DNA of 23,396 nt, from assembly GCA_012842035.1 (NCBI GenBank), contig DUTO01000054.1, positions 1-23,396 of the forward strand, given 5' to 3'. Within the stretch, counting starts at the first letter, position 1. Each line of letters begins with the position of its first letter. Positions 13,922-23,348 of this stretch are shown piece after piece. The notes beneath the pieces are model-generated. The model did not search any database and was not told the DNA's origin. It saw nothing but the letters and a program-made list of their open reading frames with translations. The translations under genes were made by a program, and so were the position numbers. Source of the stretch: Clostridia bacterium (GTDB lineage: Bacteria > Bacillota > Peptococcia > DRI-13 > DTU073).

Positions 13922-13966
13922 AATAAAAACAGGGAAACAAAAGATATCTATCTCCCTGTTTTTATT
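13922..13966. terminator. Bidirectional terminator between the XRE and GlmS-like genes
   Basis: AATAAAAACAGGGA (13922-13935) pairs perfectly with TCCCTGTTTTTATT (13953-13966) around a 17-nt loop. T-rich tracts follow on both strands. The flanking genes converge here. Confidence 0.85.
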
Positions 13967-13987
13967 TTTTCTATTTTCTGCTTGATA

Positions 13988-15124
13988 CTATTCCATGGTC
14001 ACGGCTTTCGTTAAATTACGTGGTTGGTCAACATTACAACCCCTAGCTACAGCAGTATAATAAGCCAATAACTGTAAAGGAATTACTGCTAAAATAGGAC
14101 TAACTATATTTTCAATTTGAGGAATATAAATAACATGATGTGCCCATTTTTGCATCTCGGTATCTCCCTCTTCAACCACAGCAGAAACAAAAGCACCTTT
14201 CGCTACTACTTCTTTTACAATATGCACAGTTTTTTCATAAACACTTTTCTGTACAGCAACAGCAACCACCGGAGTTTCTTCCGTCACAATGGCCATCGTA
14301 CCATGTTTTATTTCCCCAGCCCCATAAGCCTCAGCATGAATATAAGAGGTTTCTTTCAGCTTTAAAGCCCCTTCCAGGGCAATATAATAATCAAAAACAC
14401 GTCCGATAAAAAAGAGGCTCTGCACATTTTTTATCTTTTGAATAACTTCTGGATAAAATTCCCTTTGTGTTAATATTTGCTGTGCTTTTTCCGGAAGTTC
14501 CTGCAAAGCAGTTAATATTTTTGCTTTTTTCTGTTCCGGCATTGTGCCTTTCACTTGTGCCAAGTAAATACTTAATAAATATTGCATAATTAACATTGAG
14601 GTATAAGCTTTTGTGGAAGCCACAGCAATCTCCGGGCCTGCCCCAAGATAAAGATTATAGTCTGCTTCTTGGGCAATAGTACTACCTACCACATTCGTAA
14701 TCGCCAACGTAGTAGCCCCACTATTTTTCGCTTTGCGTAATGCCCCTAAAGTATCTGCTGTTTCTCCGGACTGGCTAACAAAAATTGCTAACGTGTTTTC
14801 ATTAAGTAACGGATGACGATAACGAAATTCGGAAGCAATCTCTACTTCTACAGCAACACCTAAAAATTCTTCTAATAATAATTTACCAAACAAACCAGAA
14901 TGATAAGCCGTACCACAAGCTATAATATATATTTTATCCCACCTTTTTACTTGTTCTCGAGTCAAGTTTAATTCTGCAAATTTTACTTGACCTTGTTGAA
15001 TACGCCCTTGTAGCGCCTTTTGAAAAGCTTGTGGCTGTTCATAAATTTCTTTCAACATAAAGTGTGCAAAACCGTCTTTTTTAGGTGCTTCCCCAACACC
15101 TTGATACTCACAATTTCCGTTCAT
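13988..15124 (-). CDS. GlmS-like isomerase half (two SIS domains) lacking the glutaminase domain
   Basis: A 378-residue protein equivalent to the C-terminal half of glucosamine-6-phosphate synthase, which normally has about 600 residues with an N-terminal class II glutaminase. It begins just before the interdomain linker (KKDGFAHFMLKEIYEQP). The sugar-phosphate site is present: ACGTAYHSG, SQSGETADT (117-124), ASTKAYTS, ALKLKETSYIHAEAYGAGEIKHG (Lys255, Glu258, His274, matching E. coli Lys485, Glu488, His504) and the C-terminal NLTKAVTME (Lys373, matching Lys603). ATG at 15122-15124 has GAGGGGG 9 nt upstream. No glutaminase remnant and no glmS ribozyme are seen in the 149 nt upstream. It could be an ammonia-dependent synthase, a deaminase or isomerase, or half of a two-subunit enzyme. 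KHGT replaces the usual KHGP. It follows purD in the same direction. Confidence 0.85.
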   Translation of the reverse strand: MNGNCEYQGVGEAPKKDGFAHFMLKEIYEQPQAFQKALQGRIQQGQVKFAELNLTREQVKRWDKIYIIACGTAYHSGLFGKLLLEEFLGVAVEVEIASEFRYRHPLLNENTLAIFVSQSGETADTLGALRKAKNSGATTLAITNVVGSTIAQEADYNLYLGAGPEIAVASTKAYTSMLIMQYLLSIYLAQVKGTMPEQKKAKILTALQELPEKAQQILTQREFYPEVIQKIKNVQSLFFIGRVFDYYIALEGALKLKETSYIHAEAYGAGEIKHGTMAIVTEETPVVAVAVQKSVYEKTVHIVKEVVAKGAFVSAVVEEGDTEMQKWAHHVIYIPQIENIVSPILAVIPLQLLAYYTAVARGCNVDQPRNLTKAVTME

Positions 15125-15273
15125 TGCTGTTTTCCCCCTCAAATGAACCGTTTAACTATAATTCAAACCCCTTTTCCAGTAAAAAATTTCTATATTTTTA
15201 ATCTAATCACACCCTTGCATTAACTTCAAGAACCATTTTTTGACACATCACTTCCTTTAACCTTTGAGCAAAA

Positions 15274-16587
15274 TTAGCACCGCCGAAAAGCGCGATAAGC
15301 TATATCTTCTCGGTAATGAGCTCCGGTAAAATTAATTTTTGCTACACCACGATAAGCAGTATCTACAGCTTGTCGCAAGTTCCCCCCTAAAGCAGTAACG
15401 GCTAAAACACGTCCTCCTGCCGTAACAATTTTCCCTTCTTGCTTAGCCGTACCACTATGAAAAACGAGAACTTCTTTAGGTACTTCCGTCAACCCTTTAA
15501 TTTCAAAGCCGGTTCGATAAGTTCCGGGGTAACCGCGGGAGGCCATCACCACAGTAGCACAAGCCTCTTCTTGCCACATCTTTTTACTATTTATTGCAGA
15601 CAAAGCCCCTAATTCCTTTGCCCATTTTTCTAGTTCCCCTGTGCATACCGCTAAGAGAATCTCCACTAAGTCACTCTTTAAGCGTGGCAAAATTACTTGA
15701 GTTTCCGGGTCACCAAAACGCACATTATACTCTAAGACACGTGGGCCTTGTTCGGTAATCATCAACCCGGCATATAAAACACCTTTAAAAGTTCGCCCTT
15801 CCTTAGCCATGGCTTGAACTGTTGGTTGTAATATTTGTTCCAGCACTATGTGACATAGCTCAGGTGTGGCTACCGGTGCTGGGGAATAAGCCCCCATCCC
15901 TCCGGTATTTGGTCCTTTGTCCCCAGCAAAAACCCTCTTATGGTCTTGTGCTGAAACCATTGGCACAACAGTCTTTCCATCACAAAAAGCCATTAAACTT
16001 AATTCTTCTCCTACTAAAAACTCTTCGATAATTACTTTTTCTCCGGCTGCTCCAAAAGCTTTCTCCACAAGAATTTTTTCGATAGCTTGCTCTGTTTCGG
16101 CCAAAGTAGAGCAAATTAAAACACCCTTACCTGCAGCCAAACCATCGGCCTTCACCACCCAAGGACCACTTATTTCACGGGCAAAGTCTCGGGCCGGCTG
16201 TACTTCATTAAAAACTTCATAACGAGCTGTAGGGATTCTATAACGAGTCATTAAGTCCTTAGCAAAAACTTTACTCCCTTCAAGTTCTGCCGCCTGTTTA
16301 TTAGGACCAAAAGCTTTAACCCCCACTTCTTCTAAAGCATCAACAAGCCCTAAAGTAAGAGGAAGTTCCGGTCCCACAACTACTAAATCAATCCTCTCTT
16401 TTTGACAAAAGCGAACTATTTCCCCAATATCTTCAACCTTTAGCGGCACAAGTTCCGCTAAAGGAGTCATCCCTACATTGCCGGGTGCACAATAAATTTT
16501 TTCTACCCGTTTACTTTGGGCTAATTTCCAAACAAGGGTATGCTCACGTCCACCACTGCCAATTACTAAAATTTTTAACTTAGTCAC
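15274..16587 (-). CDS. purD: Phosphoribosylamine-glycine ligase (GAR synthetase)
   Basis: Joins glycine to phosphoribosylamine with ATP, the second step of purine synthesis. The 437-residue protein starts with ILVIGSGGREHTLVWKL, the PurD N-domain phosphate loop, and continues with VVGPELPLTLGLVD. The ATP-grasp domain shows VVKADGLAAGKGV, HKRVFAGDKGPNTGGMGAYSP and EYNVRFGDPETQ. The C-terminal domain has ASRGYPGTYRTG and FHSGTAKQEGKIVTAGGRVLAVTALG. GTG at 16585-16587, behind GGAGGG, is the start. A short extra stretch (about SAINSKKMWQEE) precedes the C-terminal domain. It is the last gene of the visible purine operon, 12 nt after purH. No clear terminator is seen between it and the GlmS-like gene. 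Confidence 0.98.
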   Translation of the reverse strand: MTKLKILVIGSGGREHTLVWKLAQSKRVEKIYCAPGNVGMTPLAELVPLKVEDIGEIVRFCQKERIDLVVVGPELPLTLGLVDALEEVGVKAFGPNKQAAELEGSKVFAKDLMTRYRIPTARYEVFNEVQPARDFAREISGPWVVKADGLAAGKGVLICSTLAETEQAIEKILVEKAFGAAGEKVIIEEFLVGEELSLMAFCDGKTVVPMVSAQDHKRVFAGDKGPNTGGMGAYSPAPVATPELCHIVLEQILQPTVQAMAKEGRTFKGVLYAGLMITEQGPRVLEYNVRFGDPETQVILPRLKSDLVEILLAVCTGELEKWAKELGALSAINSKKMWQEEACATVVMASRGYPGTYRTGFEIKGLTEVPKEVLVFHSGTAKQEGKIVTAGGRVLAVTALGGNLRQAVDTAYRGVAKINFTGAHYREDIAYRAFRRC

Positions 16588-16599
16588 CCCGCTTCCCTC

Positions 16600-18135
16600 C
16601 TAATGTTTAAAATGCCTCATACCTGTAAAGACCATTACAATTCCATATTCATCAGCTTTAGTAATCACATCTTCATCCCGAATTGAACCACCGGGCTGGA
16701 TAATTGCGCTAATACCAGCTTGTGCCGCTACCTCTACCGTATCAGAAAAAGGAAGAAAAGCATCAGAAGCTAAAACTGCACCACGCACCTGTTCTTTAGC
16801 TTGTTCTAAAGCAATTTTGGCTGCTCCTACTCTATTCATCTGCCCGGCACCTACACCTAGAATTTGTTTATTTTTCGTCAAAACAATAGCATTAGACTTA
16901 ACATGTTTAACAATCTTCCACGCATAAAGAAGTTCTGCAATTTGCTCTGCAGTTGGTTTTTTCTTGGTCACCACTTTTAAATCAGTAGCCGTAATTTTAG
17001 CCTGATCCCTTTCTTGTAATAAGAAACCGCCACTCACAGGTTCTAGCCAATAGTCCTGATCCTCTGTTATTTGTTCACCCATCTCTATAAGTCGTAAGTT
17101 TTTCTTAATCGCTAAAATAGTACGAGCTTCCTCACTAAAAGAAGGAGCAATAATTACTTCCAAAAAAATTTTCTTTATTTCTGCAGCTGTTTTGTAATCT
17201 ACCTCTCGATTTAAAGCCACTATGCCTCCAAAAGCGGAAAGAGGGTCCGACTCATAGGCCTTAAGATAAGCCTCATGTATATCTTTCCCTACCGAAGCAC
17301 CACAAGGATTGGTATGTTTAATAATGGTCACGGCAGGAGCCGAAAATTCAGTCACAATAGACCATGCCGCTTCTATATCCACTAAATTATTATAAGATAA
17401 TTCCTTGCCTTGTAATTTTTTAGCACCAGTTAAAGTTCCTTGCCGTTCATCTCTAAAACGGTAAAAGGCGGCCTTTTGATGTGGGTTTTCGCCATAACGT
17501 AAATCCTGGATTTTTTCACCTTCCCAAAAACAATACCGGGGAAAGTCAGCTTCGGCAAAAACTTTACTTAAATATTGACTAATCGCCACATCATACGAAG
17601 CTGTATGCGTAAAAGCTTCTAAAGCTAATTTTTTTCTTGTCGCTAAAGATATTTCACCCTCTTGGCGTAACTGCTGTAAAATTATCTCATAATGAAGAGG
17701 ATTAACAATAACAGTAACCCGTTCATAATTTTTAGCAGCAGCACGAACCATTGTCGGCCCGCCAATATCAATATTTTCAATAGCTTCCTCTAAAGTAACA
17801 TCCGCTTGCGCAATAGTTTCTCTAAAAGGATAAAGGTTAACTACTACTAGATCTAAAGGTTCTATCCCTAAATCGGCTATCTGTTTCTGATGTTCAGCGG
17901 TTTGTCGCGCCAGAATACCTCCCTGAATTTTAGGATGCAAAGTTTTTACTCTTCCTCCTAGAATTTCGGGGAAACCTGTCACTTCAGAAACAGCCGTCAC
18001 CTCCACTCCGGCCCTACTAAGAGTTTGCGCTGTTCCCCCTGTAGAAATAATTTTATACCCTAAGTCTTGCAAACCTTGGGCAAAATCAATAATACCTGTT
18101 TTATCAGATACACTAATTAAAGCACGTTTACTCAC
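16600..18135 (-). CDS. purH: AICAR formyltransferase / IMP cyclohydrolase
   Basis: Bifunctional enzyme for the last two steps to IMP. The 511-residue length is typical. The N-terminal cyclohydrolase (MGS-like fold) has ALISVSDKTGI, ISTGGTAQTL, VTGFPEILGGRVKTLHPKI and VVNLYPF. The formyltransferase domain has LRYGENPHQKAAFYR, IIKHTNPCGASVG with the catalytic Lys-His, SNAIVLTKN and SDAFLPFSDTVE. The GTG start overlaps the purN stop by 8 nt (GTGAGTAA), so translation is coupled. purD follows 12 nt downstream. Confidence 0.98.
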   Translation of the reverse strand: MSKRALISVSDKTGIIDFAQGLQDLGYKIISTGGTAQTLSRAGVEVTAVSEVTGFPEILGGRVKTLHPKIQGGILARQTAEHQKQIADLGIEPLDLVVVNLYPFRETIAQADVTLEEAIENIDIGGPTMVRAAAKNYERVTVIVNPLHYEIILQQLRQEGEISLATRKKLALEAFTHTASYDVAISQYLSKVFAEADFPRYCFWEGEKIQDLRYGENPHQKAAFYRFRDERQGTLTGAKKLQGKELSYNNLVDIEAAWSIVTEFSAPAVTIIKHTNPCGASVGKDIHEAYLKAYESDPLSAFGGIVALNREVDYKTAAEIKKIFLEVIIAPSFSEEARTILAIKKNLRLIEMGEQITEDQDYWLEPVSGGFLLQERDQAKITATDLKVVTKKKPTAEQIAELLYAWKIVKHVKSNAIVLTKNKQILGVGAGQMNRVGAAKIALEQAKEQVRGAVLASDAFLPFSDTVEVAAQAGISAIIQPGGSIRDEDVITKADEYGIVMVFTGMRHFKH

Positions 18136-18757
18136 TTATTTGTTCCTCCTCGATAATAATTACTTTACGCCCTTCACAACAGATTCTTCCTTTACTGAGA
18201 AGCTGAATCACCTGAGGATAAAGCTGATGCTCTTCCTGAAGAATTCGTTGGGCAAGGCTTTCTTCTGTATCATCAGGATAAACAGGCACTACTGCCTGTG
18301 AAATTATAGGACCGGTATCTACCCCTTCATCCACAAAATGTACTGTACAACCACTATAACGAACCCCATACTCTAAAGCCTGCCTTTGTGCATTAAGACC
18401 TGAAAAAGCAGGTAAAAGCGAAGGGTGAATATTCAAAATAGGGATAGCCACACCACGAATAAAAACAGGAGAAAGAATACGCATAAAACCGGCCAAAAGC
18501 AAATAATCGACAGTAAAGCCCTTGATTACTTCCATAAGTTTTTTTTCATAAGCTTCGCGAGTCAAAAATTCTTGCGGATTAACACATAAAGCAGGAATTT
18601 TTTTTTGTTTTGCTCGTTCTAAAGCTAAAGCATTTTCCTGATCACTAAGTACCACCACAACTTCCGCATTTATCCGTCCCTCCTGACAGGCATTCATAAT
18701 TGCTTGCAAATTAGAACCTCTCCCGGAGGCCAAAACCGCCAAACGTAGTTTTTCCAT
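18128..18757 (-). CDS. purN: Phosphoribosylglycinamide formyltransferase
   Basis: Transfers a formyl group from 10-formyltetrahydrofolate to GAR. The 209-residue protein starts LRLAVLASGRGSNLQAIM, with the phosphate-binding GRGSN, and has the catalytic Asn and His in NIHPSLLPAF and the catalytic Asp in HFVDEGVDTGPIISQ. The active-site loop reads FSGLNAQRQALE instead of the more common FPGLHAQ; catalytic residues are not affected. Its ATG follows the purM stop without a gap (TAAATG) and its end overlaps purH by 8 nt. Confidence 0.97.
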   Translation of the reverse strand: MEKLRLAVLASGRGSNLQAIMNACQEGRINAEVVVVLSDQENALALERAKQKKIPALCVNPQEFLTREAYEKKLMEVIKGFTVDYLLLAGFMRILSPVFIRGVAIPILNIHPSLLPAFSGLNAQRQALEYGVRYSGCTVHFVDEGVDTGPIISQAVVPVYPDDTEESLAQRILQEEHQLYPQVIQLLSKGRICCEGRKVIIIEEEQISE

Positions 18758-19807
18758 TTATTTAAGCCCCCTTATTGTAACCCCAGGGCTACCTGCTACT
18801 ACTTGTCCGAGAAGATAAGCTTCTTCCCCCATTTCCTTTAACCACTTAACTAATTGAGCACCATTTTCGGCCTCTAAAATTAAAACAAAACCAATCCCCA
18901 TGTTAAAAGTGCGTAACATTTCTAAAGTCTCGATTTGCCCACCTTGGGCCAAAAGATTAAAGACTGCCGGAACAGGCCAAGAGCCATATGTAATTTCTAA
19001 ATGACAAGTAGAAGGTAAAACACGTGGTGGATTTTCTAAAAGTCCTCCTCCTGTAATATGAGCCATCCCTTTGATGGAGAATTTCTGTAAAATTTGTTGC
19101 ACCAATTGTACATAAATGCGTGTCGGTTTTAATAATTCTTCCCCTAAAGTACAACCTAGTTCTTCCACAAACCTCTCTGGTGACCAATTATAAACCTCAA
19201 AAAAAATCTTACGGGCTAAAGAAAAACCGTTAGAATGAAGCCCCGTGGCAGGAAGCCCCACTACTACATCTCCCGGCATAATTGTCTGCCCATCAATTAC
19301 TTTTTTTCGTTCTACCGCCCCGACAACAAAACCGGCAACATCATATTCACCGGGACGATAAAATCCCGGCATTTCTGCTGTTTCGCCCCCAATTAAAGTA
19401 CAACCGGCCTGCAGACAACCTTCCGCAATCCCCTTAACTATCTCGGCAACCTGTTGCGGGTTTAATTTACCCACCGCTATATAATCCAAGAAAAAAAGCG
19501 GTTCCGCACCGGAAACAAGAATATCATTGGCACACATGGCTACACAATCAATGCCAATCGTATCGTGCTTCCCCATTTTATGGGCTATAGCCAGTTTTGT
19601 TCCTACACCATCAGTACCGGAAACTAAAACAGGCTCTTTATATTTTTCTACATCCAAGGCAAAACAGGAACCAAAACCTCCTAAAGTTCCTAAAACCTCC
19701 GGTCGCATTGTCTGAGCCACTAAAGGCTTAAACAATTCTACAGCTTCATTACCACAGTCAATATCTACTCCTGCTTCCCGATAAGTCCATCTTTGCTTGG
19801 GCTCCAT
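18758..19807 (-). CDS. purM: Phosphoribosylformylglycinamidine cyclo-ligase (AIR synthetase)
   Basis: Closes the imidazole ring, turning FGAM into AIR with ATP. The 349-residue protein starts WTYREAGVDIDCGNEAV and shows the ATP-binding GTDGVGTKLAIAH, DCVAMCANDILVSGAEPLFFLDY, GGETAEMPGFY and ITGGGLLENPPR. The start is ATG at 19805-19807 with AGGAGG 7 nt upstream; an in-frame upstream start 14 codons earlier lies inside purF and is unlikely. The purF stop and this start share one base (TAATG). purN follows directly. Confidence 0.98.
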   Translation of the reverse strand: MEPKQRWTYREAGVDIDCGNEAVELFKPLVAQTMRPEVLGTLGGFGSCFALDVEKYKEPVLVSGTDGVGTKLAIAHKMGKHDTIGIDCVAMCANDILVSGAEPLFFLDYIAVGKLNPQQVAEIVKGIAEGCLQAGCTLIGGETAEMPGFYRPGEYDVAGFVVGAVERKKVIDGQTIMPGDVVVGLPATGLHSNGFSLARKIFFEVYNWSPERFVEELGCTLGEELLKPTRIYVQLVQQILQKFSIKGMAHITGGGLLENPPRVLPSTCHLEITYGSWPVPAVFNLLAQGGQIETLEMLRTFNMGIGFVLILEAENGAQLVKWLKEMGEEAYLLGQVVAGSPGVTIRGLK

Positions 19808-21279
19808 TACCGAGCCTCCTTTCTCTGTCGCGAGGAAATCTCTGAACAATGTTTACCCAATTTCTCCTCAGGCGGTATACCTAAAGAGTATTCCTCATTA
19901 AGACAAGCTGTACAAAATCCGGTTTCTTGCTGCAAAGCCCGATATAACCCTTCTATACTTAAATAAGAAAGAGAATCGGCCCCTATGTATTCCCTTATTT
20001 CTGCAGGTGATTTTTGAGCCGCAATTAATTGTGCTCTTTCCGAAGTATCAATCCCATAATAACAAGGAGCAATCACCGGAGGTGAAGTAATTAACAAATG
20101 CACCTCTGCAGCTCCTCTATTTCGTAAAGTTTTCACAATTTTTTTACTGGTAGTACCCCTCACAATAGAGTCATCAACGACAGCCACTTTTTTGCCTACG
20201 ACTAACTTAGTCACCGGATTTAATTTTAAACGCACGGCTAAATTTCGTTCATTTTGTTCCGGGCGAATAAAAGTTCTGCCGATGTATCGATTTTTCATTA
20301 ACCCCATATCAAAAAAAAGATTAAGGGCTTCTGCATAACCAAGTGCCCCGGCTATACCTGAATCAGGTACCGGAAGAACAATATCTGCTTTTACAGGACT
20401 TTCTTTTGCCAACTCTCGCCCCATGGCTCTACGTGCTTCCATCACGTTAATGCCATCAATATTGGAATCAGGACGTGCAAAATAAATAAATTCAAAAACA
20501 CAAAGCGCCCGCTCTACAGAAGGCAAAAAACGTCGCGAATGAAGCCCTGCTTGGTCAATAACCACAATTTCTCCCGGAGCTACATCTCTAATAAATTCCG
20601 CACCTAAAACATCTAACGCACACGATTCAGAGGCAAGCAGATAAGCATTATCCATTTTGCCAAGACAAAGTGGCCGATTACCATAAGGGTCTCTAACCCC
20701 AATTAATTTATCTTCAGTCATGACTACTAACGCATAACTGCCTTGAATATCACGCATCGCTTTCAGCAAAGCTTCTTCCAATAAACCTTGTCCATAACGA
20801 GCAATTAAATTAACCATAATCTCGACATCAAGAGTTGATTGAAATACAGAGCCGTCAGCCGCCAATTTTTCTTTTAATTCTTGCGCATTAATTAAATTCC
20901 CATTATGAGCTATCGCTAAGTTGCCCTTTAAATATTGACAAACAAGAGGTTGAGAATTAACGGCCAAGCCGGAGCCCATTGTCGAATACTGTACATGACC
21001 TATCGCCATGTGTCCCGTCAAATCAGTTAAAACTCGATCCGAAAAAACATCAGCAACGAGACCCCTTCCTTTATGAACTTTAATTCCTTGCCCATCAGAA
21101 ACGGCAACTCCTGCACTTTCTTGCCCACGATGTTGTAAAGCATATAAGGCATAATGAGTTAAGCGAGCCACATCTTTTTCCGAGCCATAAATACCAAAAA
21201 CACCACACGCTTCTTCCAGTTTATCGGCTTGACCCAGAAATTCCTCTCCTGCTTTTTTGTTTATCCCTGCATGAAACAT
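19807..21279 (-). CDS. purF: Amidophosphoribosyltransferase, 4Fe-4S type with propeptide
   Basis: Catalyses the first committed step: glutamine and PRPP to phosphoribosylamine. The 490-residue protein has a 24-residue N-terminal propeptide ahead of Cys25 (EEACGVFGIYG), the nucleophile exposed after self-cleavage. The class II glutaminase shows ALQHRGQESAG, GHVQYST and IAHNGNL; the phosphoribosyltransferase domain has the PRPP loop VAVVDDSIVRGTTS. Cys residues in RALCVFEF, VIAPCYYG and GFCTACL fit the four cluster ligands of Bacillus-type PurF, which is oxygen-sensitive. ATG at 21277-21279 has GGAGG 8 nt upstream, overlaps the purL end by 19 nt, and the stop overlaps purM. Confidence 0.98.
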   Translation of the reverse strand: MFHAGINKKAGEEFLGQADKLEEACGVFGIYGSEKDVARLTHYALYALQHRGQESAGVAVSDGQGIKVHKGRGLVADVFSDRVLTDLTGHMAIGHVQYSTMGSGLAVNSQPLVCQYLKGNLAIAHNGNLINAQELKEKLAADGSVFQSTLDVEIMVNLIARYGQGLLEEALLKAMRDIQGSYALVVMTEDKLIGVRDPYGNRPLCLGKMDNAYLLASESCALDVLGAEFIRDVAPGEIVVIDQAGLHSRRFLPSVERALCVFEFIYFARPDSNIDGINVMEARRAMGRELAKESPVKADIVLPVPDSGIAGALGYAEALNLFFDMGLMKNRYIGRTFIRPEQNERNLAVRLKLNPVTKLVVGKKVAVVDDSIVRGTTSKKIVKTLRNRGAAEVHLLITSPPVIAPCYYGIDTSERAQLIAAQKSPAEIREYIGADSLSYLSIEGLYRALQQETGFCTACLNEEYSLGIPPEEKLGKHCSEISSRQRKEAR

Positions 21280-23348
21280 GGTATTGCCCTCCGATACTTT
21301 TCCTCCATCTCTGCTAATTCGACCTTAACTTTCCAGCCCGAACCAGCAATACTTAAAACTTCTCCGCCTACACTGCCGATCACTTTATACGGCACTTGCA
21401 ACTTTTTTAAAGACTGTAAAACCGTATCGATTTTACCTTTCCGGATAGAAATAATTATGCGCGATGGAGATTCCCCAAAAAGCATACCACTCGGACGAAG
21501 ATTTTCAGTAAGAGCAACTTCAGCACCAATTTTCCCCGCCAAACAACATTCGGCTAAAGCTACGGCCAAGCCACCTTCAGAACAATCATGTGCCGAAACA
21601 GCAAGTTTCAGCTTGATTAATTCTAATGTAGCTTGTTGCACCTTTTTTTCCAATTCCAAATCTATTTCCGGTGTTTTACCTGCTTCTAACCCATGAATGA
21701 TACTAAGATATGTACTAGCTCCCAATTCATCTTTATTTTGACCTAAAAGAATAATAATATCTTCTTCTTCTTTAAAACCAGGCGTTGTTACCTGGGATAA
21801 ATCTTCTATTAAACCCACCATTCCTACAATAGGAGTAGGATAAATAGCTTCACCCTTTGTTTCATTATAAAAACTGACATTGCCTCCCACAACCGGAGTT
21901 TCTAAAACTTCACAAGCCTTACTCATTCCTGCTACAGTTTCCTTGAACTGCCAAAAAACTTCCGGCTTTTCGGGGTTACCAAAATTCAAACCATCTGTTA
22001 AAGCTAAAGGAACAGCTCCTACACACACTAAATTACGTGCTGCCTCGGCCACCGCAATCTGTCCACCACGATACGGATCTAAATAAACATAACGTGAATT
22101 GCCGTCTACCGTCAAAGCAATACCTTTATTATATCCCTTTATTCTAAGCACAGCTGCATCACTACCCGGCGGAACTACAGTATTTGTCCCCCCCAAATAA
22201 TCAAACTGACTAAAAACCCATTCCTTACTAGCTATCGTTGGTGTTCCCAGTAAAGTCAAAAGAACTTTACCATAGTCCTCCATTTCCGGCAAAGTGCCCA
22301 AGTCATACTCTTGTGCTGGAGCTAAATATTCAGGTTCCTGAGCTTCGCGGTCATAACGTGGACATAACTCTGTTAAGGCCTGGGCCGGAACCTGAGCTAC
22401 TATTTCTGCTCCTTCTTTAATCGTCATTAAACCGTCCACCGTAACCTGACCAATCTGAGTAGCTTCTAAATCCCATTTTTGAAAAATAGCCTGTATTTCT
22501 TCTTCTCTTCCTTTTTCCACGACAAAGAGCATCCGTTCCTGAGATTCAGATAAAAGAATTTCATAAGGAGTCATACCTTCTTCGCGACAAGGTACCTTAG
22601 CTACATCCATTTCTATTCCCGTTCCGGCGCGTGAAGCCATTTCACAAGAAGAACTAGTTATTCCGGCAGCTCCTAAATCTTGCATACCGACAATATAACC
22701 TGTTTTAAGTACTTCCAAACAAGCCTCCATTAACAGTTTTTCCATAAAGGGGTCACCGGTCTGTATAGCGGGAACCCGCTCCTCCGAAGCTTCACTCAAT
22801 TCTTCTGAAGCAAAAGTAGCCCCATGAATACCGTCTCTTCCCGTACGGGCCCCAACTAAAAAAACAGGATTGCCGGGTCCTTTCGCTAACCCTTTCGCCA
22901 AATCTTCATGTTTCATAATTCCTACGCACATCGCATTAACTAAACAATTTTCTTCATAAGAAGGATGAAAATAAACTTCTCCCGCTACGGTAGGAATCCC
23001 CATACAATTACCATAACCGGCGATACCTGCTACTACACCCTCAAAAAGATAACGTGTTTTTTTATTCTTCAAAGAACCAAAACGTAAAGAATTAAGAGAA
23101 GCAATCGGTCTAGCCCCCATCGTAAAAATATCACGAATAATTCCGCCTACTCCTGTCGCTGCACCTTGATAAGGCTCGATAGCCGAAGGATGATTATGGC
23201 TCTCAATCTTAAACACGACTGCCTGCCCATCACCAATATCTACTACCCCGGCATTCTCCCCCGGGCCTTGCAAAACTCTCTGCCCCGTAGTAGGAAACTG
23301 TTTTAAAACATTCTTTGAATTTTTATAACTACAATGTTCGGACCACAT
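21261..23348 (-). CDS. purL: FGAM synthase large subunit PurL, N-terminus missing
   Basis: Glutaminase-independent, Bacillus-type PurL that works with PurQ and PurS to turn FGAR into FGAM. The visible 695 residues contain MWSEHCSYKNSKN, FKIESHNHPSAIEPYQGAATGVGGIIRD, GPGNPVFLVGARTGRDGIHGA, GTNTVVPPGSDAAV and SAHDCSEGGLAVALAECC. Bacillus PurL has roughly 45-50 residues before MWSEHCSYK (ending FSV), and these are absent here. The ATG at 23346-23348 is therefore an internal Met, not the true start; the sequence upstream is the mirror image of the gene (see the palindrome at 23299-23396). The 3' end overlaps purF by 19 nt. The gene itself is probably intact in the organism. Confidence 0.95.
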   Translation of the reverse strand: MWSEHCSYKNSKNVLKQFPTTGQRVLQGPGENAGVVDIGDGQAVVFKIESHNHPSAIEPYQGAATGVGGIIRDIFTMGARPIASLNSLRFGSLKNKKTRYLFEGVVAGIAGYGNCMGIPTVAGEVYFHPSYEENCLVNAMCVGIMKHEDLAKGLAKGPGNPVFLVGARTGRDGIHGATFASEELSEASEERVPAIQTGDPFMEKLLMEACLEVLKTGYIVGMQDLGAAGITSSSCEMASRAGTGIEMDVAKVPCREEGMTPYEILLSESQERMLFVVEKGREEEIQAIFQKWDLEATQIGQVTVDGLMTIKEGAEIVAQVPAQALTELCPRYDREAQEPEYLAPAQEYDLGTLPEMEDYGKVLLTLLGTPTIASKEWVFSQFDYLGGTNTVVPPGSDAAVLRIKGYNKGIALTVDGNSRYVYLDPYRGGQIAVAEAARNLVCVGAVPLALTDGLNFGNPEKPEVFWQFKETVAGMSKACEVLETPVVGGNVSFYNETKGEAIYPTPIVGMVGLIEDLSQVTTPGFKEEEDIIILLGQNKDELGASTYLSIIHGLEAGKTPEIDLELEKKVQQATLELIKLKLAVSAHDCSEGGLAVALAECCLAGKIGAEVALTENLRPSGMLFGESPSRIIISIRKGKIDTVLQSLKKLQVPYKVIGSVGGEVLSIAGSGWKVKVELAEMEEKYRRAIPCFMQG

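Noticed and set aside
15207..15248. 13-codon ORF (MCQKMVLEVNARV) behind AAAGGA downstream of purD
   Set aside because: Too short to judge, and with no evident regulatory partner such as a leader-peptide attenuator hairpin.
15125..15273. glmS ribozyme upstream of the GlmS-like gene
   Set aside because: No ribozyme core is recognisable and the 149-nt gap before purD is too short for the usual element.
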